DNA of 10,774 nt, from the NCBI GenBank assembly GCA_946401765.1, contig CAMIVJ010000060.1, forward strand, positions 1-10,774. The letters are read 5' to 3'. This DNA comes from an uncultured bacterium. Lineage in GTDB: Bacteria > Verrucomicrobiota > Kiritimatiellia > RFP12 > UBA1067. The position numbers were made by a program, and so were the translations under genes. Numbering within the stretch: the first letter of the stretch is position 1; each line of letters begins with the position of its first letter. This document shows positions 1 to 8,400 of the stretch, in pieces. The notes beneath the pieces are model-generated. The model was not told the DNA's origin. It was given only the letters and a program-made list of their open reading frames with translations, and made no database searches.

Positions 1-10
1 GCGTCTTATG

Positions 11-62
11 TCCTTTCAGATTGAAATGCGCGTAGTATATCAAAACCAGTCCGCTCCGTCTA
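11..62 (-). promoter_or_regulatory. Possible promoter and RBS for a leftward gene beyond the window edge
   Basis: On the minus strand a TATACT box (34-39) lies 17 bp downstream of a weak TAGACG (57-62). It is followed by a GAAAGGA ribosome-binding-like stretch (11-17). No ATG, GTG or TTG occurs in the last 10 bases before the window edge, so the start codon would lie just outside. The arrangement would make this gene divergent from the gene at 197. Evidence is motif matching only, and the -35 is poor. Confidence 0.25.
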
Positions 63-104
63 TGCCCTGATGACGAATGTGAAATTGAGGTGATATTGGA
101 ACTA

Positions 105-132
105 GGCACTTGGCACTAGGCACCAGATGCCA
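105..132. repeat. Short 7-bp tandem repeat (GGCACTT/GGCACTA/GGCACCA)
   Basis: Three consecutive 7-bp units, GGCACTT, GGCACTA and GGCACCA, cover 105-125, and a decayed fourth unit (GATGCCA) covers 126-132. Seen as a longer unit, ACTAGGCAC occurs twice 14 bp apart (101-109 and 115-123). The repeat sits immediately upstream of the -10 box of the next gene and overlaps its putative -35 position. It has the same period as the unrelated array at 3910-3983. Confidence 0.6.
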
Positions 133-145
133 GACATGGTATAAT
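117..145 (+). promoter_or_regulatory. Extended -10 promoter of the HzsA-like gene
   Basis: TGGTATAAT ends at 145, giving a perfect TATAAT (140-145) with an upstream TG, i.e. an extended -10. With a 17-bp spacer the -35 would be TAGGCA (117-122), which is weak and lies inside the 7-bp repeat. The expected transcription start is near 152. That leaves a 5' leader of about 45 bases with its own Shine-Dalgarno, unlike the leaderless promoters elsewhere in this window. Confidence 0.6.
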
Positions 146-183
146 GTGAGGCGGTTGAATTCGAGTATCGAACCCTGAACGTG

Positions 184-189
184 AGGAGG
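184..189 (+). promoter_or_regulatory. Strong ribosome binding site that selects a TTG start
   Basis: AGGAGG at 184-189 lies 7 bases before TTG at 197 and 22 bases before the next in-frame ATG at 212. Normal spacing therefore favours the TTG start. Confidence 0.7.
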
Positions 190-196
190 ACCATCC

Positions 197-3100
197 TTGC
201 CAAAAATCTCCATGTTCCGTGCGGCACTCTCGCTGGCGTGCGCGGTCTATGCGCTTGTGGTGGGCGCAGAGGACCGCAAAGGCCGCGCCATCCGCCGACT
301 GGAGGCGGCGAAGGCCGAGAACGTGCGCCTCGCGTGGGCGGACATGGCGCGGCGCTGGCCGGACCGCTTCGAGGCGGAGCCGGTGTGGCTGCGCACGTTC
401 GAGGCGCGCCGCCGGAAGCTGCTCTCAGCGATGAAGGGCGACTGGGGCCCGTACTACGGCGAACTGCCGCCAGTGGACGGCGCGGAGAAGTTCCTCGCCG
501 AGCTGCGCGCGCATCTGCTCGAGAATCCGCTGCTGGACTGCGACCGCCTCCTCGCGGTGCGGCGGCGTCCAGATCGTCTCGGACTTCACAACAACTGGCA
601 GCAGCCGCGCGACGCGCCGGGCTGCACGAATGAACTCGGCGTCATTTCAGGCCTGCGCGGCAAGCCTGCGTTTACCGTGCTCGACGCCTCGCCGAACGAC
701 GGCTACATCGGCGAGCTCTGTTTGCACTGGGACGGCCGCCGCGTGATGTACACGCGCCGCACGGACCGCATCGACCGTCCGCCGAAGGTCCGCCGCAACC
801 GCGCGACGGAGCGCATCCACCGCGTGTACGAGCTCGACCTTTCGCGGAAGGAGACGCGTCCGCGCGAACTCGCCTACATCCCCGATTCGGACGTCAACTG
901 CTACGCGGGCTGCTACCTGCCAGACGGCGCCACGCTCTTCATCTCCGACGCATCGATGGTGGGCGTGCCGTGCGTGGTCGGTTCAAGCTGGGTTGGAAGC
1001 ATCTACCGCTGCGAGCCGGATGGCGCCATCCGCCGCCTCACGTTCGATCAGGACAACAACTGGTGCCCTAACGTGATGCCCGACGGCCGCGTGATGTTCC
1101 TCCACTGGGAATACGCCGACATCACTCACTACTGCTCGCGCATCCTATTCACGATGAACCCCGACGGCACCCAGCAGCGCGCCTGGTACGGCAGCAACAG
1201 CTACTGGCCGAACGCGCTCTTCAACGCACGCGTGTGCCCGGACAATCCCGACCGTTTCACCGCCGTCGTGACAGGCCATCATGGCCAGCCACGCTACGGC
1301 GAACTCGTCCTCTTCGACGTAAACCTCGGTCGCCATCAGGCCGACGGCGTGGTGCAGCGCTTCCCCGAGCGCGGCAAGAAGGTGGAGCCGATCGTGCGCG
1401 ACCGCCTTGCCGACTACTCGTGGCCGAAGTTCTGCCATCCGTGGCCGCTTTCGCAGGACTACGTGATCGTGACGGCGCGTCCCACCGAGAAGGACGGCTG
1501 GGGCCTTTATCTCGCCGACTCCTTCGACAACCTCACGCCGATCGTAGAGGAAACAGATTTCGTCTATTTCGAGGCGACGCCGCTGCAGCCCGCTCCCGTT
1601 CCGCCCGTAATAGCGTCCAAGGTGCAGCCCGACTCCAAGGAAGGCCTGATGAAGATCACCGACGTCTACGACGGCCCAGGCCTGAAGGGCGTGCCGCGAG
1701 GCACGGTGAAGGCCCTGCGCCTCTACACCTACTCCTTCGCCTACCGCTGGATGGGCGGCGAGACCGACCACCACGGGCTGGATGGTCCGTGGGACATCAA
1801 GCGCATCCTCGGCACTGTGCCGGTGGAGGCGGACGGCAGCGCCTACTTCAAGGTGCCGGCGAACGTGCCGATCTCCATCCAGCCGCTCGACGAAAAGGGC
1901 CGCGCCCTCCAGCTCATGCGCAGCTGGACGCAGGCGATGCCGGGCGAGCTCGCCTCCTGCAGCGGTTGCCACGAGGAGTACGAGGCGAGCGCGGGTCCAA
2001 ACCGTCGCCTTGCCGCGATGGAGCGAGCGCCAAGCGAAATAAAGCCCTGGTACGGTCCCGAGCGCGGCTTTGACTTCCGCCGCGAGGTGCAGCCCGTCCT
2101 CAACCGCTACTGCGTAGAGTGTCACGACGGCAAGGGCCAGCCGCCCGCCGGCACGGCGTTCCGCGGCGGCCTTGCGAAGCCGATCCTCACGGACCGTCCC
2201 GACATCTGCATAAAGTCTAAGGACGTCTACTACTTGAACGACGGCCTCTTCCCGCCGAGCTACATCGAACTCTGCTCCTACGTGCGCAGCCACACGCAGG
2301 AAGGCGACAATGCGCTTCTCACGCCGTGTGACCTTGCGGCGGACACCACCGCGCTCGTCCAGATGCTGGAGCGTGGGCACCACGGCGTGCGGCTCGACGC
2401 GGAATCGTGGGACCGCATTAACACGTGGATCGACCTCAACCGCATGGGACACGGCACCTGGCACGAGACTGTGGGCACTAACCGCGTGAACCACTTCGCC
2501 GCGCGACGCGCCGATCTCCAGCGCCGATACGCGAATCTTGATGAAGACCACGAGCGCACCTACGGCATGGCGCAGATCGCCGCACCCGCGTTGCCGCGCG
2601 ATACGTCGGCACCGCCACCCCCAAGCGGTGTTGGGCGTGTGGACATGGTAGGGCGTGCGCCCCGTGCGCGCCGTACGCTCGACCTCGGCGGAGGTGCGTC
2701 GATTGCGCTCGTTAGCATCCCCGCCGGGCGCTATATGAACGCGTTCGGGCGCGAGGTGACGTTCGCGCGAGACGCGTGGATAAGCGTGGATGAAATCACG
2801 AACGAGCAGTATCGCCGCCTTGTGCCGTCGCACGACAGCCACCTTGAACGCGGCGAGTTCATGCAGTTCACGGAGCAGGAGCGAGGCTATGCGCTCAATG
2901 AACCGGGTCAGCCAGTCGTGCGCGTGTCGCGCGACGAAGCGGCGGCGTTCTGCGCGGCGCTCGCGAAGAAGACGGGCGCGAAGGTGCGTCTGCCCACGGG
3001 CGACGAATGGGAATGGGCCGCGCGCGCGGGGTCCACAAACGTTCTCTGGTGGGGCGGGCTCGACGACGACTTCTCGAAGAAGGCGAACCTTGCGGACAAG

Positions 3101-3418
3101 ACGTTCCGCCGTCAGGACCGCTTCCGCGCGAACGTGCCGGGCATGGCGGTGCCGGAGTGGCGTCCTGCCGACATCCGCTTCGACGACGGCTACCGCGTGA
3201 GCGCGCCGGTGGACGCGTTTGCGCCGAACGCATGGGGCCTACGCAACGTGCACGGCAACGTGTGGGAGTGGACGTCCGACACGGAAGGGAACCGTGCCGT
3301 GGCGCGTGGTGGCTCGTGCTGGAGCCGCCCGAAGGACGCCACCTTCGCTGCGCGTGTCACGTACCGCACTTGGCAGAAGGTGCATGACGTGGGTTTCCGC
3401 GTTCTTGTGGAGCAATGA
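197..3418 (+). CDS. Secreted HzsA-like dihaem protein with C-terminal SUMF1-like domain
   Basis: Exported 1073-residue multidomain protein of unknown reaction. Residues 1-24 form a signal peptide (likely cut after VVGA). Residues ~150-590 resemble the hydrazine synthase alpha-subunit-like proteins common in planctomycetes and relatives, including the WDIKRILGTVPVEADGSA region (532-549). Two c-type haem motifs, CSGCH (588-592) and CVECH (639-643), are followed by a cytochrome-like segment to ~745. A Pro-rich linker (~795-815) leads to a SUMF1/formylglycine-generating-enzyme-like domain (~827-1073) with RLPTGDEWEWAARAG, GLRNVHGNVWEWTSD and RGGSCW. The paired cysteines of true formylglycine-generating enzymes are not seen there, so sulfatase activation is doubtful. 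The TTG start is chosen for its AGGAGG at 7-base spacing; ATG 212 is the alternative. Similarity to hydrazine synthase does not imply anammox: no beta/gamma subunit gene or other anammox gene is in the window. A redox or binding role at the cell surface is inference. Confidence 0.85.
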   Translation: MPKISMFRAALSLACAVYALVVGAEDRKGRAIRRLEAAKAENVRLAWADMARRWPDRFEAEPVWLRTFEARRRKLLSAMKGDWGPYYGELPPVDGAEKFLAELRAHLLENPLLDCDRLLAVRRRPDRLGLHNNWQQPRDAPGCTNELGVISGLRGKPAFTVLDASPNDGYIGELCLHWDGRRVMYTRRTDRIDRPPKVRRNRATERIHRVYELDLSRKETRPRELAYIPDSDVNCYAGCYLPDGATLFISDASMVGVPCVVGSSWVGSIYRCEPDGAIRRLTFDQDNNWCPNVMPDGRVMFLHWEYADITHYCSRILFTMNPDGTQQRAWYGSNSYWPNALFNARVCPDNPDRFTAVVTGHHGQPRYGELVLFDVNLGRHQADGVVQRFPERGKKVEPIVRDRLADYSWPKFCHPWPLSQDYVIVTARPTEKDGWGLYLADSFDNLTPIVEETDFVYFEATPLQPAPVPPVIASKVQPDSKEGLMKITDVYDGPGLKGVPRGTVKALRLYTYSFAYRWMGGETDHHGLDGPWDIKRILGTVPVEADGSAYFKVPANVPISIQPLDEKGRALQLMRSWTQAMPGELASCSGCHEEYEASAGPNRRLAAMERAPSEIKPWYGPERGFDFRREVQPVLNRYCVECHDGKGQPPAGTAFRGGLAKPILTDRPDICIKSKDVYYLNDGLFPPSYIELCSYVRSHTQEGDNALLTPCDLAADTTALVQMLERGHHGVRLDAESWDRINTWIDLNRMGHGTWHETVGTNRVNHFAARRADLQRRYANLDEDHERTYGMAQIAAPALPRDTSAPPPPSGVGRVDMVGRAPRARRTLDLGGGASIALVSIPAGRYMNAFGREVTFARDAWISVDEITNEQYRRLVPSHDSHLERGEFMQFTEQERGYALNEPGQPVVRVSRDEAAAFCAALAKKTGAKVRLPTGDEWEWAARAGSTNVLWWGGLDDDFSKKANLADKTFRRQDRFRANVPGMAVPEWRPADIRFDDGYRVSAPVDAFAPNAWGLRNVHGNVWEWTSDTEGNRAVARGGSCWSRPKDATFAARVTYRTWQKVHDVGFRVLVEQ

Positions 3419-3546
3419 TGAAATGGGCAGTCTTGTGAAAACCGACTTTGAGAAATACGGATTGGCACCTAAACTTTCAGAACTGTCAGATTGTGGTTCC
3501 AGAAACTCCTAGCAGAATGGACAATTTTAAAGAAAGGCGGTTTGAT

Positions 3547-3894
3547 ATGAAAGGAAAGATTGTAATTGCATTGATGGGATTTGCCGTGGCGATGAGCGCT
3601 TGGGGACAGTTCAAGCCTGCCTGGTCGCGTCCTGTGGCGCCTGCATGGTCGACGCCTGTTGCACCAGCATGGCAGAGCACGCCGCCGCGTCCAGAGCCAC
3701 CCCCGCCACCTCGGCAGCCGGTTCATCGGCGTCATGTCCACTTGCAGCCTGTGCCTCCTCTGCCGCCTCCTGAACCTCCGTCGCCTCCCGAGCCCGCGCC
3801 GCCGAACGTGCAGCCGCCTCAGCCCACTCATCCGATGCCACCACCGCCACCACCTCCTCCGTCGCCTGGCAGAGTGCTGCGCGTACGCAGATGA
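3547..3894 (+). CDS. Small secreted proline-rich protein
   Basis: A 115-residue protein of unknown function. Residues 1-20 look like a signal peptide with a possible cut after SAWG. Residues 24-42 hold tandem copies of an eight-residue unit (PAWSRPVA, PAWSTPVA, then PAWQ). The rest is very proline-rich: about 40 of 95 residues after the signal, including a run of eight prolines (residues ~98-105), and it ends in the basic tail RVLRVRR. The ATG at 3547 has AAAGG 9 bases upstream (3533-3537). The same frame stays open upstream to about 3448, but that stretch lacks a signal-like start, so I use 3547. It lies 128 bp after the HzsA-like gene; I see no convincing promoter in that gap, so it may be cotranscribed. 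Composition suggests an extended, wall- or surface-spanning peptide, which is inference. Confidence 0.65.
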   Translation: MKGKIVIALMGFAVAMSAWGQFKPAWSRPVAPAWSTPVAPAWQSTPPRPEPPPPPRQPVHRRHVHLQPVPPLPPPEPPSPPEPAPPNVQPPQPTHPMPPPPPPPPSPGRVLRVRR

Positions 3895-3902
3895 GAATTC
3901 TC
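3893..3902. repeat. 10-bp perfect palindrome over a stop codon
   Basis: GAGAATTCTC is a perfect palindrome overlapping the TGA stop (3892-3894) of the proline-rich gene. It has no loop and no T-run, so it is not a standard terminator. It may be chance. Confidence 0.3.
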
Positions 3903-3909
3903 GAACGAT

Positions 3910-3983
3910 CACGAGCCACGAGCCACGAACCACGAATCACGAACCACGAACCACGAACCACGAACCACGAATCACGAACCACG
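3910..3983. repeat. 7-bp tandem array, consensus CACGAAC
   Basis: Ten full 7-bp units run without interruption from 3910 to 3979, with a partial eleventh (CACG) to 3983. In order the units are GAGC, GAGC, GAAC, GAAT, GAAC four times, GAAT and GAAC, each preceded by CAC. All variation is at two positions of the unit. The array fills nearly the whole gap between two convergent genes, and its last units encode the end and stop codon of the antiporter. The unit is not self-complementary, so the array is not an obvious hairpin or terminator. There are no spacers, so it is not CRISPR. Heptanucleotide tandem repeats (STRRs) are known from cyanobacterial intergenic regions; this is an analogue in form only. 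Confidence 0.92.
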
Positions 3984-5285
3984 TCTTGGGATGAACATTG
4001 CGGCGACCACCGCAAACAGAAGCAGGTGCTGGTAGTATAGGCCTGCAATCAGGTCGAAGCTGCTGAAGGGGGTGTTCGCGGCCTTTGCGATTCCGATGGC
4101 GATGAGAAGCTGCGCGCCGTAGGGGATGAGTCCCTGCACGATGCACGAGGTGGTGTCCAGCACGGACGCGATGCGCGCGGGGTCGGCGCGGAATCTATCC
4201 GAGCACGTCTTTGCTATGGGGCCGGCGATGACGATGGCTACGGTGTTGTTTGCGGTGAAGAGGTTGACGGCGGCGACGAGCAGGAAGACGCCGAACTCGC
4301 ACGTGCGGGGTCCGCGCACGAGAAGGGCGATCTTCCGCGTGAGCCATTCGATGCCGCCGTTCGCCTGTATGGTGCGGAAGAGTCCGCCTGCGAGCAGCGC
4401 CACTATGAGAGTTTCGCTCATGGCGAGCGTTCCCTTGCCGAGATGGTCGAGGGCGCCGAGAAGGTCGAATTTTCCGAGCATGATGCCGAACGCCGCCGCG
4501 AGAAGCGTGCCGGAGAAGAGAAGCGGCATCACGTTGAGTCCGGCGAGGGCGAGCGCGAGGATGAGCAGATATGGCGTGACGAGAAGGGCTTGGCGCCATG
4601 TCACCGCCTCGGCTGCGGGCGATGCGGCGGCGTGCGACATGCCGAGAGCGGCGTAGATGAAGAGCGCCACGAGCGCGGCTGGGGCGGCGATGCCGGCGTT
4701 TGCGATGAACTTGTCGCGCATGCGGATGCCCTGCGTGCGCGTGGCGGCGATCGTGGTGTCGGAGATCATCGAGAGGTTGTCGCCGAACATCGAGCCGCCC
4801 ACCACCGCGCCGGCGAGCAGGGCGGGCGAGAGCTCGAGGGGAGCGGCGAAGCCGAGCGCTATCGGGGCGACGGCGGCGATGGTGCCGCAGCTTGTGCCGA
4901 TCGCGAGCGATACGAGGCACGAGATGAGGAACACGCCTGCGAGCATGAGGCGCGCGGGAATGACGGACTGGGCGAGCGCCACGGCGGCGTCCACCGCGCC
5001 CGAGGCCTTTGCCACGGACGCGAACGCGCCCGACATCACGAAGATGAGGCACATCACCATAACGTTCGTCTCGCCCATTCCGCGCGCGTACGTCTCGATC
5101 CTTTCCGCGAGCGGACGGCGGAAGTCCATCGCGATCGCGGTGGCCGACGCCACGAGGAACGCGATCGTCATGGGCACGCGGTAGAAGTCGCCCGCCTTGA
5201 GGGAGAGTCCCACGTAGAAGACTGCGAATACGATGAAAGGAATCAGCGCGAGACCGCGTGGCCGTGTCTTTTCTTCGGTGTTCAT
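3972..5285 (-). CDS. NhaC-family Na+/H+ antiporter
   Basis: Inner-membrane transporter of 437 residues with about ten to twelve hydrophobic segments. Family-typical features are GTSCGT (130-135), the GSMFGDNLSMISDTT block (164-178), NNT (346-348) and GLIPYGAQ (385-392). NhaC-type proteins exchange Na+ for protons; some relatives in the wider ion transporter family exchange malate/lactate, so the substrate is not certain. The frame stays open 44 codons further upstream, but I choose ATG 5285-5283. The hydrophobic protein begins there, and a perfect extended -10 box lies only 7 bases ahead. The upstream stretch would also cross the opposite gene's promoter. The C-terminus (IPRRGS plus stop) is written by the 7-bp repeat array. 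It is divergent from the GH2 fusion gene and convergent with the proline-rich gene. A role in sodium or pH homeostasis is inferred from the family. Confidence 0.88.
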   Translation of the reverse strand: MNTEEKTRPRGLALIPFIVFAVFYVGLSLKAGDFYRVPMTIAFLVASATAIAMDFRRPLAERIETYARGMGETNVMVMCLIFVMSGAFASVAKASGAVDAAVALAQSVIPARLMLAGVFLISCLVSLAIGTSCGTIAAVAPIALGFAAPLELSPALLAGAVVGGSMFGDNLSMISDTTIAATRTQGIRMRDKFIANAGIAAPAALVALFIYAALGMSHAAASPAAEAVTWRQALLVTPYLLILALALAGLNVMPLLFSGTLLAAAFGIMLGKFDLLGALDHLGKGTLAMSETLIVALLAGGLFRTIQANGGIEWLTRKIALLVRGPRTCEFGVFLLVAAVNLFTANNTVAIVIAGPIAKTCSDRFRADPARIASVLDTTSCIVQGLIPYGAQLLIAIGIAKAANTPFSSFDLIAGLYYQHLLLFAVVAAMFIPRRGS

Positions 5286-5321
5286 GTGTGCTATTATACC
5301 ATAAACGCGCCCTGTCCATGC
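5286..5321 (-). promoter_or_regulatory. Leaderless extended -10 promoter of the antiporter gene
   Basis: Read on the minus strand, TATGGTATAAT (5303-5293) is followed by 7 bases and then the ATG (5285-5283). Transcription would start at or within a base or two of the start codon, leaving no room for a ribosome binding site. The element TGGACA lies 14 bp upstream of the -10, which is too close for a standard -35, so the extended -10 (TGG before TATAAT) probably compensates. Confidence 0.7.
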
Positions 5322-5372
5322 CGTACGCATGAAATGCCGCAATGTTCGACGCTGCGGATCGTCGGTGAAGTC

Positions 5373-5407
5373 TTGCGCTACATGCGGCGGTATGGTATAA
5401 TCACGCC
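5373..5407 (+). promoter_or_regulatory. Leaderless promoter of the phosphodiester glycosidase-GH2 gene
   Basis: TTGCGC (5373-5378), a 17-bp spacer and TATAAT (5396-5401) are followed by six bases and ATG at 5408. The expected +1 falls on the A of the ATG. The eleven bases TATGGTATAAT (5391-5401) are identical to the antiporter's -10 region and form a perfect inverted repeat with it (5293-5303). The two genes fire divergently from one 122-bp region. Confidence 0.75.
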
Positions 5408-8400
5408 ATGAAACCAAACACCCTTTTGTTTGCCGTTATAGCGCTCTTCGCCGCCGGAACTGCGTTTGGCGCTGAGCGTGCCGTCACTTCCACCGCAAGG
5501 AATGGAGATTCCGACCGCTTGCAGATGACGCGCCATGCGGAAAAGGAGACGGCCGTCAAGTCGGGCGACTGGCGCGCGGACATGTGGCAGCGTCCCGTGG
5601 CGCTGCGCGAAGGCGTGACCATGAAGGCGTTGACGCTCGATGATCCGCGGCTCATCAAGGCGTACATGGTGAAGATCGACCTCACCACCCCCGGCATCGG
5701 CTTCACTGCGACTGAGTGCGACAAGAACTGGGGTGACCCCATGCCCGACTACACGAACAAGGTCCGCATGATCGACACGAAGCGCGAGAAGACGGCCGAC
5801 TTCATGACGCGCCGCAGAAGTGCGGGGCGCAACGTGGAGGTGGCTGTCAACACCTCGCCCTGGGGCCCCTGGGAGCATCCGTTCACGCACATGTACGGCG
5901 CGTTCCGCAACTGGAACGTCTCTGACGGCGTGAACATCTCGCACGTCGACGCCCCGAAGAAGGGCGCCTTCTTCTTGGTGCGAAAGGACGGCCTCGTGGA
6001 CATAGTAGGCGAGATTCCTGTTGCCGAGACCAACCAGATCGCGATCTCCATGTACGGCTTCCAGCTGATAATGACGAACGGCGTTCCCGCTTTCGCCTCG
6101 CGCAAGAAGCACGGCTCGCTTGCGCCGCGCACTGCGATCGGCCTCACGCCAGACAAGAAGACGCTTGTGCTGCTGGCCGTGGATGGACGCCAGGAGGGAT
6201 ATAGCCTCGGCGCGGACCTCAAGGACCTCTACCGCATCCTTAAGAAGGAAGGCGTGTCCGACGCGCTGAACATGGACGGCGGCGGCTCGACGTCGCTCGT
6301 CGTATTCGACCGTGAGAAGAAGAGACCGGTGATGCTCAACCATCAGCCGCACGGATCGGTGCGCAAGGTGGCATTGAATCTTGGCATAACTTTCGACGAG
6401 AAGAACGCGCTCTCGACGACCTCACTCGACGGCGAAGGGTGGAAGTTCGCGCGCGACACGACGAAGGAGGCGTCGCTCGACGCGTCCGCGCCTGAGTTCG
6501 ACGACTCCTCGTGGAGCGACGTCGAGGTGCCGCACGACTGGGCGATCGAGGGTCCGTTCGATCCCGCCCTCAGCGGCGGCACTGGCAAGCTTCCCTGGCG
6601 CGGCGTGGGATGGTACCGCCGCAAGTTCGAGGTCACGCCGGGCGAGTACGCGAAGATTGCCGCAGGCTCGGCCCTCTGGCTTGAGTTCGACGGCGTGATG
6701 GCCGACGGCAAGGTGTACGTGAACGGCAAGGCCGCAGGCGGCGGGCAGTACGGATACCTGGGCTTCCGCGTGGACGTGGCGCCGTTCGTGAAGCCCGGCG
6801 CGAACACTATCGCCGTTCGGGCCGACACGCGCAGCCACCATTCGCGCTGGTATCCAGGCGCCGGCATATACCGCTCCGTGCGCCTGGTGCACGCGCCTGC
6901 CGTGCATGTGCTGCCCGGCTCGGCGTTCGTCACCACGCCCGTCGTCGCGAAGGAGAGCGCCACGGTGCATGTGGAGTTCGCCGTGACGAACCGCCTTGCG
7001 AAAAGCGTGGACGTGAAGGCGGGGATGTGCATCGACTGGTGCGGCAACAGCTCTGCCCACAAGTTAGGCAGCCATGCCGCAAAGGCGGGCGAGCGCCGCA
7101 GCATCGCCGCAGGCGCCGTTGAGCGTTTCGCGTTCGACGTGAAGGTGGCGAATCCTCAGCTGTGGGACGTGGAGAACCCCAGCCTCTACTACGCGAGCAT
7201 CACAGTGTCTAGAGGGGCGAATGACGGCGAGACCGACGTGGAGCGTGTGCGTTTCGGCATACGCACGGCGGAGTTCACGGCGGACGACGGGTTCCACCTC
7301 AACGGACGGCGCGTTCAGATCAAGGGAGTGGACCTGCATTCGGATCTGGGTCCGCTCGGCATGGCCTTCAGCCGCAGCGCGATGCGCCGCCAGCTCGAGA
7401 TCATGAAGGACATGGGCGCGAACGCGCTCAGGACAAGCCACAACGCGCCCGCGCCGCAGCTGTTGGAGCTGTGCGACGAGATGGGAATCGTGGTGTGGAA
7501 CGAGTGCTTCGACAAGTGGGACGGCACGGCAGGCCTCAGAAAGGACCAGGACATGGAGGCGTATGTCGAGTCCAATCTGCGCGAGTTCGTGCTGCGCGAC
7601 CGCAACCACCCCAGCGTGGTGGCGTGGAGCATAGGCAACGAGATTCAGCCCTACATCGAAGGCTCGAAGTGGCGCACCAGGAAGGACGGCATGACGGCCG
7701 CGCGGTTCCGCCGCTTCCGCGGCGCCATGCGCGAGCTCGACGCAACACGTCCCGTTGGCATAGGCTGCTGCGACGTCCACGCCGTGCCCACCGGCATGTT
7801 CGCCGATCTCGACATCAGCGGCTGGAACTACGGCGCGAAGTACAGGGATGTGAAGGCTAAGCACCCCGACAAGCCAGTGCTCTACACGGAGAGCGCCTCC
7901 GCCGTGAGCTCGTACGGACACTACGAGATGCCTCCCGCGCCGCACAAGACGGCCTTCGACTCCGACGTCCGCGAGGTGAGCGGCTACGAGCACAACGCCG
8001 TGCCGTGGGGCGACATCGCCGACGTCGAGTTCGCACGAATGGAAAGCGACCGCTACTGCGGCGGCGAGTTCGTGTGGACCGGCATCGACTACCTCGGCGA
8101 GCCCACGCCGTACAACAATGAGTCGCGCAGCTCCTACTTCGGCATCTGCGACCTCATGGCCTTCCCGAAAGACCGCTACTGGCTCTACCGCTCGCACTGG
8201 AACGAGAAGGCGCACACCCTCCACATCGCGCCGCACTGGAACTGGGAGGGACGCGAAGGGCGCAACGTGCCGGTGTACGTGTACACCGACGGCGACGAGG
8301 CCGAGCTCTTCCTGAACGGCAAGTCGCTCGGCCGCCGGAAGAAGGGCGAAGCGCAGCGCGCCGCCGGCCAGGGTGACGGGGAGAAGTTCCGCACCAACAA

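Noticed and set aside
110..115. TTGGCA as the -35 of the first gene
   Set aside because: It is a better match than TAGGCA, but the spacer to TATAAT would be 24 bp, too long for a standard promoter. It is part of the 7-bp repeat.
1145..2842. 565-codon open frame on the minus strand opposite the HzsA-like gene
   Set aside because: Same reasoning: it is an antisense shadow of a gene with clear domains, with no signal, promoter or motif of its own.
3415..3438. ATGATG overlapping the stop of the HzsA-like gene, opening a 7-codon frame (MMKWAVL)
   Set aside because: It stops at once. It could be a broken signal peptide of the following gene, but nothing downstream in that frame supports this beyond an open stretch.
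3433..3461. TTGTGA-N17-TACGGA as a promoter for the proline-rich gene
   Set aside because: Spacing is right but the -10 matches only about half of the consensus, far poorer than the other promoters here.
3910..3983. CRISPR array
   Set aside because: Units are 7 bp with no spacers, and no cas genes are present.
5286..5417. 44-codon N-terminal extension of the antiporter
   Set aside because: It would cross the divergent promoter region and overlap the start of the GH2 gene. A perfect -10 box lies within it, so transcripts starting there cannot encode it.
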